From Brachionus manjavacas (Eukaryota; Rotifera; Eurotatoria; Ploima; Brachionidae), in assembly GCA_019054805.1 (NCBI GenBank), contig JAHQIY010000010.1, positions 3,517,501 through 3,581,500 on the forward strand: 64,000 bases of DNA. Reading direction: 5' to 3'. The position numbers were made by a program, and so were the translations under genes. This document shows positions 1 to 10,157 of this stretch, in pieces (within the stretch, counting starts at the first letter, position 1; the number at the start of each line of letters is the position of its first letter). Below the pieces are notes generated by a model. It was not told the DNA's origin and ran no database searches. It was given only the letters and a program-made list of their open reading frames with translations.

Positions 1-172
1 AAGAAAAAAGGAAAATTATCCTGTTATTTTTTATACCAATAAAAAAATGGGAATATATGCATTTTTTTAAGAAAAATAAAGTGAGAAATTTTAAGGCAAT
101 TATTATTTATTTAATTTATAAAAAAAATAGTAATTTAATAAAAATTAAATTTATCAAAAAAATTAACTATTC

Positions 173-829
173 CTAAAAGTTAGCATTACATGAATATCTT
201 TCCAAAAAATCCAAGTCTTTTTTTTGATTTTCCTCAGTTCTTATTTTACTGATCAAACTTGCTTTTGCTAATTCTCGGTCCATTTTTGATACCCGTTGTT
301 TAATAGTGCCATTTTTCGCCCACAACCTCTTTGCTTCATTCTTGATATCCGAATCTGTTAAAGCTTCTATTCTCTCAGCAATTGCTCTTTTAACACGTTC
401 TTGCTCATCTCATTTGGCTTTTCTCATTCTTTCTTCACTATTTATAAGCGTCTCAATTATTACTCTATCGCTAACTCCATTATTAACTAAATTCGTCTCA
501 AAATCTCTATAGCATTGCGTAACTGACTTATCATTTTTCTCATAAACTATTTTTTTTAAATCTTGAGTTGCTTTTGCTACTAAAACGTGTGAATCTGTTA
601 AAGGGTCGTGATAATGTTGTCCTCTCAATTTCAATACTTGGTCTCCTTTTAAAGTCAAACTTGCATAGCATTTTTATTTTGAACACACGTATCTTGTTGA
701 ATTTTTATTGTCATCTTTCCACCTATATCGATACCCATTTACGATCGCTATTGGGTGCGATTTGTTTTGCTGGGTGATACCATAATTGCATGACAAGAAT
801 TCAACAGTATTTTTGTTGGATTCAGACAT
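173..829 (-). pseudogene. FLYWCH zinc-finger protein with two in-frame stops
   Basis: Reading the minus strand from the ATG at 829, one frame runs 218 codons to a TAG at 175-173 without any frameshift, but is cut by TAA at 676-674 (codon 52) and TGA at 412-410 (codon 140). Residues about 10-75 look like a FLYWCH zinc finger: a G-Y-R-Y-R-W stretch, then spaced Cys residues (C-S-[stop]-K-C) and a C-terminal H-x-H pair (Q-H-Y-H-D). FLYWCH fingers bind DNA and are common in MULE-related transposase genes and their domesticated relatives. The rest is highly charged, rich in Lys/Glu/Arg, and probably helical or coiled coil. A LINE 3' end sits directly upstream. It is either a young pseudogene or a frame with sequencing errors. 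FLYWCH call fairly sure, function unknown. Confidence 0.65.
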
Positions 830-860
830 TATTCAATTTAAAATTATTTTTTTAATAAAT

Positions 861-1545
861 TATTTATTTTATTTATTTGTTTTTTGTACCGAGCAAAAGC
901 TCCTTCAAATAAAAAAAAAAAATCAAAATAAAATAAAGTTAAATAAGATAGAATAAAAATTTAAAAAAATAAAATGGTTTAAAATAGAGGAAAATTAATG
1001 AAATTGAACTAGAGAGTTAAAGGATACATATTTTTAAAAAATTGATTGTTCAGGGAAAAAAGAAGAAATTGTAAGGTAGCAATTACACAATGGAGTTGGG
1101 TATTCAATAAATCTTGATTCGAAACCTTCTTTGTATTCCTCCACCAGTCTAACAACCAATGGAATAGAATGACTCAGTCCTGTCCAAACATATCTCTCAC
1201 TCAACTCGCAAAGCCGATTTGAGACTGTTAGTAATTTAAGTTTATTAAAAGCCTCGTGATGCACCATGTTGGAGGGAGTATCATATTTTAACGTAAGGAT
1301 AGATCTCACTGATGTATTCTGAATTGGTAGTAGTTTTTGATATTATTTTCTGAAAATGAATTCAAGCAAGGAAAAAAATATCATAAATTGATCCAACTAA
1401 AGATAATTATATTTTACCTTTTATTGCAGCGTTCTTTAATTTTGTCTACCAGTATATTAAAGTTTAGAATCAAATTTAATAGTTGGTGTATTTATTTATC
1501 TTATTTTCTAGGTTCCCCTTTTTGGTTTAGATGGAAAATGTGACT
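861..1545 (-). mobile_element. 5'-truncated LINE, 3' end (reverse transcriptase C-terminus plus tail)
   Basis: Minus strand. The frame ending at 1034 carries the post-RT segment typical of non-LTR retrotransposons (Q-N-T-S-V-R-S-I-L then L-K-Y-D-T-P). Upstream to about 1545 the homology continues (G-S-I-Y-D, P-C-L-N) but is frameshifted and degenerate. Downstream is an A/T-rich 3' UTR with a GAGC-AAAA-GCTC hairpin at 891-902 and an AAATAAATA-type tail to about 861. The close relative at 44.1-44.28 kb shares long identical stretches. A 5'-truncated copy produced by target-primed reverse transcription explains it. Confidence 0.8.
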
Positions 1546-1565
1546 AGATCATCTGAAAAAAGCAT

Positions 1566-1665
1566 TGATTGTGCCGAGCTAAAGCTCTATCAGATTGAAA
1601 AAAATAAAATCAAAAGTAAAAATAAAAGAAAAGAAAAATAAGTTAAAATTCTCACTAAAATGGAT
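1566..1665 (-). mobile_element. LINE 3' tail fragment
   Basis: A second copy of the LINE 3' terminal sequence, with the hairpin GAGC-TAAA-GCTC at 1576-1587 and the A-rich stretch that follows it in other copies. Same strand as the neighbouring LINE. Only the tail is preserved. Confidence 0.6.
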
Positions 1666-1989
1666 AAAATAAAGACTAATTTGGGGTTTAAGTTACATAA
1701 ATTTAGATTTTAAAAATTTTTGTGACTGAAACAAGCCTTTCTTCGACAAACAAATTTTGTCCAAAAGTAAACTTTTTGGGTTGAATTTTTTTTAAAAGAA
1801 GCAACACAGTTTGATCTATAAATTTTATTGTTTTATTAATTTAGAAAATAATTTATTAAATTTTATGTTGAAATTTTTTTAAATTTTTCATAATAAAATT
1901 TATTTAAAATTTTGGAAAAGAAGCCAATTTAAAATTTTTCTTACCTAAATTCTTATTTTTTGGCCCTATGCATTTAAGAACAATTTTAC

Positions 1990-2110
1990 CAATAATTACG
2001 TATTTTAATGTAAGCTTACGTAGTTTTACGTAAAATTACAACTTCTTACCGAAAAATTTTTACGTAAGATTACGTGAGCTGACCGAAAATTGCGTAAAAT
2101 TTATTTCATT
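1990..2110. repeat. Cluster of TTACGTAA-type motifs
   Basis: About ten TACGTA/TTACGT motifs in both orientations lie within 120 bases. The same motif fills the long terminal inverted repeats of the Tc1/mariner element at 51.8-52.9 kb, so this may be a solo end of a related element. The surrounding 1666-2330 interval is otherwise AT-rich with no gene seen. Confidence 0.4.
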
Positions 2111-2330
2111 ATTTTAGCTTATTTCACTTGATCTAGCCTGGTACAGAAAACAAATAAATAAATTAATAATTTGTGATCATTTACTTTAAATTTAGACTTT
2201 AATAAAAAAAATTCTAAAATAATCTTTTTATTTAATCTAAAATCAAGTTAAAAAAAATATTAAGCAAAAATAATTTTTAATAAATTGTTTAATTGCCAAG
2301 TTATCAATCCAATTCGGAATACTGAACCAA

Positions 2331-3383
2331 ATGTTCGATAATATACACGAACAGCAGCTAATTGAAGACTATTTTAATTTAATTCGGTTTGTGAGCGACC
2401 CAGAGCCCAAAGATTTTGTTTTCAAGTGCTTTTCCAGTGATTCAAGCATTCACACTATTTGGCACCATACCTACATAAATTGTATCTACAGTCTCAAGGT
2501 GTTGAGTGTGTTCTCAATCCTGAGCATATTTCAGAATGAAGAAAAACCGCGCAAACTATCGGCCAACAATTACACACCACCGCCAATTCAAAAAAGCATG
2601 TCAGCATCAAGCTTGAGCAAAACAAGTTCCCTCAACCAAATAAAGTTCAGTGGTTTTTCCGAGAAAAGAAAAGTTTCTCTCACATTTTTGACCCAGTACG
2701 CCAATCTAAAGATACCGCAGGATTTTTTTGGCATACTCGAAGACATTCGGTCAGGTCTGTATCCGAGACTGTTTAGGAACAAAGAGCGCTTGACATCCAG
2801 CTCGTCCAGCTACAAACTTCGCTCTGTCTCGTCCACTTCATGTCTGGATTTTGTTATTCAGCAAAAACAGATCATTGACAGACGATCATCATTTATGACC
2901 GGATATGAGCGCAGTGGGTCGACCAACTGTCTGGATATGATTGAAAATAGCGAACAGGTGGCCAAAGAAGATCCCAGCTTGTTCAAGTACCCGATAGAGA
3001 CCCGGCGAGTGAGACAAGAAGAGTGTAACATTAAAATATTGGACTATGACTCGCAAATCCAGTTTACTGTCGACTTAGTCTTTGATGATAGACTAAGTCG
3101 AAGTTTGACATCGGTATTTCCGGTTAGCTTTTTAGATTACTTTAAGCCCGAAACCGATGCGAATCTAAGCGCGAAAATTTTCTCGCTAGGACCTAACCAA
3201 GGCGAGTTTTTGAACTTAATATGCAGCTCGACAGACAACGAATACACATTTGACTCGAAGCTGGAGAACATAAGTATACATTTAGCAAATGAGCTAATTG
3301 ATCAAGGATTAATAAATCCCAATGACCATGGTTTAATTGCAGATTTGTTTATTAGAACTATAAAAGAGTTTGTAATCCAGTGA
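2331..3383 (+). CDS. Hypothetical protein, 350 residues
   Basis: An intact uninterrupted frame from ATG to TGA, clearly less AT-rich than its surroundings, so very likely a real single-exon gene or a large terminal exon. I do not recognise the family. Residues 1-70 look globular with several aromatic residues. Residues about 80-120 and 150-215 are Ser/Thr-rich low-complexity linkers. Within the second linker a short motif occurs twice about 35 residues apart (S-S-T-S-C-L-D-F and S-G-S-T-N-C-L-D-M). The C-terminal 120 residues again look globular, with alternating hydrophobics and a final amphipathic helix. No signal peptide, membrane segment or catalytic motif is evident. An AATAAA at 3451-3456 is a plausible poly(A) signal. 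An upstream exon cannot be excluded, but the ATG follows a stretch without coding character. Confidence 0.75.
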   Translation: MFDNIHEQQLIEDYFNLIRFVSDPEPKDFVFKCFSSDSSIHTIWHHTYINCIYSLKVLSVFSILSIFQNEEKPRKLSANNYTPPPIQKSMSASSLSKTSSLNQIKFSGFSEKRKVSLTFLTQYANLKIPQDFFGILEDIRSGLYPRLFRNKERLTSSSSSYKLRSVSSTSCLDFVIQQKQIIDRRSSFMTGYERSGSTNCLDMIENSEQVAKEDPSLFKYPIETRRVRQEECNIKILDYDSQIQFTVDLVFDDRLSRSLTSVFPVSFLDYFKPETDANLSAKIFSLGPNQGEFLNLICSSTDNEYTFDSKLENISIHLANELIDQGLINPNDHGLIADLFIRTIKEFVIQ

Positions 3384-3765
3384 GTGTGATTTGAATTTGT
3401 TGTAAATAATTTAAAGCTTTTTTTTTTAAATTTATTAAGCTTTTTTATTAAATAAAAAATAATCGATTTTGGAGATATTATAAAAATTTTTAAAAATTTA
3501 TCTAGGCTTTTTTAACTTTATCTAGAAATAAATTTAAATTTAGAATTTTGAAATCTTTGATTAAATATGTTTCTTGAAAGACTTTGAATTTTAGGAGTAA
3601 AGAATAAATAATCGATAATTTAAAAAAAAAAAATCAAAAATTATTAAATTTTATTATTTCTAAAATAGTTTTTATCCTATGAGATTTTTGTATAACTTTT
3701 AGGTTCTGTTATGCAAAAACCATGGAAACCTTGCAAGTACAACTTACCAGATGTACTTGTCAATT
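3384..3765. other. AT-rich 3' flank and intergenic region
   Basis: A/T-rich sequence after the 350-residue gene. Beyond its AATAAA I see nothing coding. The last bases before about 3766 mark the left edge of the duplicated protease array. Confidence 0.5.
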
Positions 3766-4681
3766 CTACAAAACAAAACAATTGTACAAAACAATGTATA
3801 ATGTACAAAGCAATTGTACATTGTCAATCTAATATAGGATTTGTTTAGATTGTATTACTAAAAATAAACGATGAAATAAAAAAATATTTTATAATTTTTT
3901 TTTAAATATTGATCAAAAATTGGAAAAATTGGTCAACAAAAAAATGATTACAAGAAACATCATAATGTCTATCATAAATTAGCAAAGATTTATGCTTATA
4001 AAATTAAAGACTTTCTGAATTCTAATTTAATTATTATTATTATATTATTTAGTATATATATATATTTTAATTTTTATTATGATATATGTTTCTTTTAAAA
4101 ACATCCTTTATTTCATTATTAAACAAGCACCAAATTTAAGAATTTTAATTGTTTCTCTAGATAACCGCACAAAAATCACAAGAACACAAGCTTTAAATTA
4201 AGTCAAGATGTGAGCTTAGTGCCAAATGTATTTGTAAGCATTTTACATAGGCGTCTTACTACTGAGAAACGTGACAAATATATTTATTACTTATCTTTGT
4301 GCATCCTGAATAGGGAACAGCGAAGTTTTTAGTTTGAATTATAGTTTAATAAAATGATCCATTTCCATAGTATAATTAAGCGTAGACCTCAATATTGTCA
4401 AATGTGAAATGATGCGTATAAGGAACAGGAATCTCAAAAGCGATGACAAATGTCGAATTGAAAGCTAGCTCAAAAATTTCTAAAACAACGGATCAAAGTG
4501 ATCTTGGAGTAATTTTAGTGATTTACATGAAATAGACTCTAAAAATGAGTATTTCAGCTGTTAGAGTAAAGGAATTTTCATTTGACCATCCCGTGGCAAA
4601 GAATTAATCAAATAGATTAAACGCTTTTTTTGGAAAATAATTTTGATCATTAAATATTTTTAAGTTTATTTAAATTCAAAT
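3766..4681 (-). other. 3' flank of the intact protease gene, with truncated hairpin
   Basis: This is the minus-strand counterpart of the sequence after every exon 2 copy. It holds an AATAAA poly(A) signal (complement of 4665-4670). Unlike the plus-strand copies it lacks the roughly 470-base GGACCG-rich and integrase-like segment: the AT-rich flank joins directly to the hairpin region near 3830, and the 19-bp hairpin arm is cut to 7 bp. Confidence 0.7.
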
Positions 4682-7600
4682 TTAAAAATAATAAATTAAT
4701 AAAATAAAACCATTTGTCAAAAAAGAATGAATAAGAAAAGAACTGCTATTTGATTCAGAATTTGATTCAGAATTTGATGATCCAATGTTTTCTAATATCC
4801 AATTTTTATAAAAACTTGTTCTAGTATAAACACCGCCATCACCACAACCATTTCCCCAACTAGTAATTCCTGCTAAGAACCATTTATTGTTGGATTTTAC
4901 AACCAATGGACCTCCTGAATCGCCTTGACAAGTATCCTTATTCTGACCTTTTTCACCTGCACATAAAGCAATTTGTGTCTCTACTATTGAATATTTGTCC
5001 TCGCATCTTGAATTGCTTAAAACAGGCATCTCAACTTCCAAAAGAAATCTAGTAGGAGTTCCAGAAAATTGAAGACTACCCCAACCGGTGGCCCAACTGC
5101 TCTCATCAGCAAAATTTTGACTTTGATCTGGAATACAAATAGGCAAAATTTGATCAGTGTAACTCAAAGGCATCTGAGAAAATTTAAAATTTTAAACGAA
5201 TTTTCAAAGTTAATTTAAAAGAGCAACTTCTTTTAATCTTTTTTTTGGCTGTATTTTTTTCAAAAATTTTATTATAGTTTAAAAAAAATATCGTGTGATA
5301 ATAAAAATTTTAATTTTTTTTTAAATTTTTGTCTTTTAAAAAAATTATTTATTACTTGAGTAAATTTTTAATTAATAAATTTGAGCTAAAACATGATTGT
5401 AAACTGCACCGCTTTAAATTTTAAAATTGTCCTCAACCAAATAAATAGTACCGTAAACTCTTGTTTACTAACCCGGGGTACAAGTATGGTTTTAGCTATT
5501 GCCCCACCACCATAATATAAACTAGAAGCTCTGGGTTTTTCAAAAAAAGTTTAATTATAACCCCGGGATTTTAATTTAAAAAACTTTTAAATACTTGTAT
5601 GAAGTTAAGCTGAATTTCATCATAGCCCCAGTGTGTATTATAAAAATTTTTTTTATAGTCTCATGAGCTTAAAATTTTAAAAAAATTGCACACCCGTGAT
5701 CATTATTTCATCATTCTTGAACGGTATTATTTTTGCATATGCTTAAGACTTTAAAACAGATCATTTGTAAAAAGTGTGAACACACCAAAAATTAGAATAA
5801 AAAGAACTTCTTTATATTTTTTTTTATTTTTCTCTTACAAATATATATGATGCACAAGATGTAGTGATGTGGTTTTGGTTCAGGCGAAGAAATGATTATT
5901 GACGATGATGATAATGTTGATAATGATGATGATGATGATAATGACAATGATGATTATTAAGATAAAGATGAGTCGGAAATAGAAATAAATTTAAAAATTG
6001 TTTTCATTTAATTTTTCAATTTGTAAGCTCACCAAAAATTAATCAATTATTTTAGTACTTTTTTCTATTTTTTCTGTGAAGAATCGAATTTTTTCAAAAA
6101 CTATGAATTTTTCATTATGAGCCCATTTAAAAAATAAGCATTTTATATTATAAGCCCATTTAAATTATTAAATAACTTTTTTTACCCCGGGTTTCTAATT
6201 TTTTCAATCTTAAAATTCCTATACTAGAAATTTACTTTTTAAATTACAACCTTTTAAATATCTTTTAGCTTGTTCAAATTTCAAATCAACTCTAACCATT
6301 CTATTTTAAGAAATAAAAAAATTAAAGAAACTTTTTAGTTAAAAGTCAACAACGGCTCAAAGAAAAAATTCAATTTTAAATCGAAATAATATTCAAAATT
6401 TGAAATGATTATATTTTTTATAGTCTTAATCATGCAAATTGCTGTTTAAATGTTTTATATTTGAATATAATTTCTTTTTTGATTTTCGAGTAATCCAGAT
6501 ACACAGATCGTCTGGGATTTAATAATAAACAAGGGTAAAACTTGTCACATTACTTTTACCAGAGCTGGTCTCAGAAATAACTATCAAAAAAATACAAACT
6601 GAATCTGAAGATAGAAAATGAGGAATTCCCTCTAGATATACATCCATTATTTCTCGGAATTAGATTAGATCCGAAACTAAACTATATAATCACTTTGAAG
6701 ACATTGAAAAAAGCAATTGTCAAAAAAATCAATTTAATCCGAAAAAAAAAAGTTATAAATAGAGCGCTTCTTTAAAAATCAAAAAATAAGGTTTTTTTTT
6801 TTTTTTAAATAAAGGGACACTTAATCTCTTCAAGTAACAAAAATTCCTTTAAATTTCAATCATAGGGCTGAAAGAAGGCTTTAGCCAGTCTGAGGTTCCC
6901 TGGGGAAATCCCCATAATTATATTTTAAATAAAATTGATTTGAAATTTGTTAAAATTCTATCTATTTTATTAAGTTTTATTATTCGAGTCTAAAAAGAGA
7001 AATTTTTTAATAATAATAAATATTAAAAATTTTATATGTCTCCTTTTTGAATTCTCATTAGGAAGAGTGTAGACCTGCCATGTGAGTAAACCACATGACT
7101 TATTAGATTTTTAAGAATTAAATGAAATTGCGAATTTGAGATTTTAGCTTAAGAATTTTATCGTAACTTAATCACGCATGCGTTCTCTGAATGATTAATT
7201 CATTCAAACATTTTAAAGCGTTCCTTTCTTGAGCCAAACATTGTCACTATAAAAAATAGAAATTATTCACATATTTTGTGAATACTTCAATAAACAATTT
7301 TAACAACAAGGTAACTGGTTACAAGAGTTGTTGTTCATAGTGGTCTTAGAAGTCTCCCCAAGAAAACCTTCCAAATCTTAATGCAACCCCGTTAATGCAT
7401 ACTCGAAGCCTGTTCGACTCCTGCTCAAACATTCAAAAGTTTGAAGCAAATTTGAATTGGGAAAATCGAAATTTTTTGTTTGAATAATAATTTAATTATT
7501 TGCGATTTTTAATCAATTTTAACCTGATGAAAAGACTGTGTCGAATTCTACATTCTTGAAGTTATATAAACTTATTTCAATCGGTCCCTATTATTCCTAA

Positions 7601-8210
7601 GAATTTGGAGTGGACATATTTTCTTACCTGAATAAATTTCAAAATCTCAAACTGTAAAAGTTTTGAAAATAAAATTAAATTATTGACTTACACTTAAATT
7701 CATCAATGCAATATCATTAACATAATTTCCATTAATGTAATTTGGGTGAATTATTATCTTATTGATTCTTCTTTCTGTGGAATATGACTCTGGATTTTCT
7801 CTATCATGTAATCCAAACCTCAAGATAAAATTAGATTCAATATTTTTATCGTCAACACAATGTGCAGCTGTAAGAACCCACTGGGAGTTAATCAAAGATC
7901 CTCCGCAAACAAATCGCCCATTATACTCAAGAGCTGTTTGCCAGCCCCAATCTTCAGGATCTGCCACTTGACCACCAACAATTTTATTCAGATCCCTACC
8001 TCTTATTTCATCAATCCGTCTTCCACATTCAGTTGGGTTAATTTCATCTGAATTCCTGGGCATTGATTTTTTTTCATTGGCAATTTTAAAAAATGGGCGC
8101 CCTGGGTTCAACTCAGTTTTTCTCTGAAGATTAGCCAAAGAATTTACATTCTTGTTGACTAAAAATACAACAAACAGGATCTTAATAATTCTTTTTTGAA
8201 TATGTAGCAT
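4682..8210 (-). CDS. Trypsin-like serine protease, complete two-exon copy
   Basis: Exon 1 is 8210-7692 (173 codons, phase 0), with donor GTAAGT. The 2518-base intron ends in TTTTCTCAG. Exon 2 is 5173-4682. The 336-residue product has a hydrophobic N-terminal signal (about 1-24), a pro-region with Cys62, cleavage expected at Lys76|Ile77 (N-K-I-V-G-G), His117 in T-A-A-H-C, Asp166 in N-D-I-A-L and Ser259 in G-D-S-G-G-P. Asp253 at the S1 base predicts cleavage after Arg/Lys. Cys pairs expected from the family are 62-186 (keeps both chains joined), 102-118, 230-244 and 255-283; the pair equivalent to 136-201 is absent on both sides. After the domain, a Ser/Asn/Glu spacer leads to a hydrophobic end (about 319-336), suggesting membrane or GPI attachment. 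This is the only array copy with both exons intact and adjacent. Confidence 0.92.
5470..6193. repeat. Intronic element bounded by inverted AACCCGGGGTA
   Basis: AACCCGGGGTA at 5470-5480 and its exact reverse complement at 6183-6193 bracket 724 bases. A third CCCCGGG lies inside near 5564. In such AT-rich DNA an 11-bp GC-rich inverted pair stands out and could be the ends of a small MITE. I see no convincing target duplication. Counterparts are in the plus-strand introns, for example near 20188-20910 and 24893-25615. Confidence 0.4.
5901..5960. repeat. GAT/ATC microsatellite in the protease intron
   Basis: Imperfect GAT/AAT trinucleotide repeat. Copies lie near 16010, 20435, 25140 and 40140 (as ATC on the plus strand). 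It produces spurious Ser-rich short frames. Confidence 0.8.
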
Positions 8211-8240
8211 TTTGATTATAAAAAGTGTTAAATCATTGCT

Positions 8241-8248
8241 TTTTTATA
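8241..8248 (-). promoter_or_regulatory. Putative TATA box of the intact protease gene
   Basis: TATAAAAA on the minus strand, ending about 31 bases upstream of the ATG at 8210. The same box and spacing are kept before exon 1 at 13756, 31186 and 35269. It would place the transcription start only a few bases before the ATG. Position-based inference. Confidence 0.4.
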
Positions 8249-8629
8249 CAAGATAATTGATGTAATTTTTTCTGCTTCACTAAATGCATTTGAAATTAAG
8301 TTTTAATTATATGAATTAAGAATGAAATACACATAACTAAAAAAGTTTTATTTTTTGCAAAGTTGTTGTTAAAGTCACGTTTTTTTATTTTTTAAGAGAA
8401 GAAAAAATTCTATTGCATATTTGAACACAACTAACATAAATACTTTTGATTTTAAAATTTGACTTAAGTATAGTATCCTGCTTGGAAAAATAAATCCAAA
8501 CCCTGAATATCAACAAAAAATCCTTATTTGAATTATTTAAAATCTTTAAAATTAAGAGATACAATGTTAGTTCAGTGAAAGATAAAATTAAGGCAAAATC
8601 ACTATCTCAATATTTTCTGTTGGATGTCA

Positions 8630-9866
8630 TAAACCTGATATCCTTCTAGTTATTTTCCGGACTTGTTACAAACCAATAAACAGAAAGTCTGTTATGGAAA
8701 GAGACCATATTAGGAAAGAAGTACAGTCTATGCTTAAAAATGATTTAATTGAAGAATCAAGCTCACCATGGTCGGCACCAGTTGTCTCGATGCCCAAAAA
8801 AGACGGCTCAAAACGATAATACAGTAATGTAGATGACACATTACTGTATTATCTAACAAATGGTCCTTTTCAAAATGAATTGTCAAAAAAGCAATTTAAA
8901 AGAATTGAAAAAGCAGCAACTCAGTTTTTTTACGTAAGAGAAAATGATGAAATTTTTTATATGGGACGAGATAATATCTCACGCTTGGCACCGAAACCTA
9001 GTAACAGAATCGGTATTATTTTGAAAGCACATGTTTTGGGTAACTTCAAGTTCGAATCAACAACCAAACGAATTAAAGAGGAATACTTTTCGAAAAACAT
9101 GGATAAAGACATTGAAGCTTTGGTACAAAGTTGCGAAGTGTGCAAGAGAAATAATTTAGCTCCCGCAAAGGAACATCCTGTGAAAGCAATTCCCATTAAA
9201 GGTGTCTTTGATAGAATCGGAATACACTAGGTATTCGGTCTACCGGTAACAGAGAAAGGTTTCACTGGAATAATGGTCATTAACGTATGCTTAACCATGT
9301 TTCCCTTTGCCGAACCTATTAAAGGTAAATCAGCTTAAGAAATTGCTAACATTCCATGGAAATTCATATGTACATTTGGACCACCAAAGTGTTTATGTCT
9401 GATCAAGGTATAGAATTTAATAAACAAATTGTTGAAAATCTTATTATACGAGTCGGATATGAGCATGTCATTACATCCGCATATCACCCCAGCACTAATA
9501 GCTAAGTTGAGCGCTTGAACAAAGAAAAAGTAAGTTGTTTAAGAAAATATTCTGAGCAAAATTCAGGAGATTAGTCTAAATGGTTTCTATTCGTATTTCT
9601 AGCATATCGTACAAGAATACACTCAGCAACAAAGTTCTCCCCATTTGAACTAATGTTCGGTAGAGAAGTGAATGGATACAACGACTGGAGTTCCATCGAT
9701 CCCGATTTTAAACACGATGCAGTAGATAAACGTGTTAAGCAAATAAAAGATCTGATCGAGATAAATATCCGACAGCACTCCAGAACATACATAAAGCAGA
9801 ATGCTCCAAATTTAGGCTCAAAATAATAAAAATATCTACTGGCTCAAAGGTCTGGATCCGAGTTAA
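8630..9866 (+). pseudogene. Gypsy-type retrotransposon remnant (RT start fused to integrase)
   Basis: Plus strand. From about 8640 to 8814 it reads the start of a Ty3/gypsy reverse transcriptase (S-S-P-W-S-A-P-V-V then K-K-D-G-S). After a 39-base palindrome at 8815-8853 the sequence resumes beyond the RNase H region with the integrase H2C2 zinc-binding module (H...H...C-E-V-C, about 9030-9150) and the integrase core, including a D-Q-G-x-E-F region and Y-H-P-S-T-N. Several in-frame stops and shifts interrupt the core. Most of RT and RNase H is missing, so it is dead. It ends at 9866, fused to protease exon 2 sequence. The element lies directly upstream of the protease promoter, in the opposite orientation to that gene. 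Confidence 0.8.
8815..8853. repeat. Perfect 16-bp inverted repeat at the gypsy deletion junction
   Basis: Arms 8815-8830 and 8838-8853 are exact reverse complements with a 7-base spacer. They sit precisely where RT sequence jumps to post-RNase H sequence. Same structure at 13114-13152, 30543-30581 and 34625-34663. Confidence 0.85.
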
Positions 9867-9867
9867 A

Positions 9868-10157
9868 TTGCTTTATGTGCAGGTGAAAAAGGTCAGAATA
9901 AGGATACTTGTCAAGGCGATTCAGGAGGTCCATTGGTTGTAAAATCCAACAATAAATGGTTCTTAGCAGGAATTACTAGTTGGGGAAATGGTTGTGGTGA
10001 TGGCGGTGTTTATACTAGAACAAGTTTTTATAAAAATTGGATATTAGAAAACATTGGATCATCAAATTCTGAATCAAATTCTGAATCATTTAGCAGTTCT
10101 TTTCTTATTCATTCTTTTTTGACAAATGGTTTTATTTTATTAATTTATTATTTTTAA
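9868..10157 (+). pseudogene. Protease exon 2, 5'-truncated copy
   Basis: Starts abruptly inside exon 2 just before the A-L-C-A-G motif, where it is fused to gypsy sequence, and runs to the normal stop. It keeps the G-D-S-G-G-P nucleophile region and the hydrophobic tail but lacks the acceptor and the first 67 codons. It shares G-E-K-G and G-D-G-G with the intact minus copy, but its tail reads E-S-F-S, as in the copy at 21204, so it is mosaic. An AATAAA follows the stop. Confidence 0.8.

Larger units (their letters stand above)
5174..7691 (-). other. Protease intron, complete version
   Basis: GT-AG intron (donor GTAAGT at 7691, acceptor TCAG at 5174) with no open frame of note. It contains a CCCGGGG-bounded element (5470-6193), a GAT-type microsatellite (5901-5960) and a poly(A/T) tract near 6800. 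Pieces of this intron are scattered through the array with recurrent internal deletions. Confidence 0.85.

Noticed and set aside
7400-7440. tRNA B-box-like GTTCGACTCC in the protease intron (minus strand)
   Set aside because: No convincing A box at the right distance and the T stem does not pair. Not called as tRNA or SINE.
7762-7971. Frames antisense to protease exon 1 (and equivalents in each copy)
   Set aside because: Shadows of the real coding strand, which has signal peptide, catalytic motifs and splice sites.
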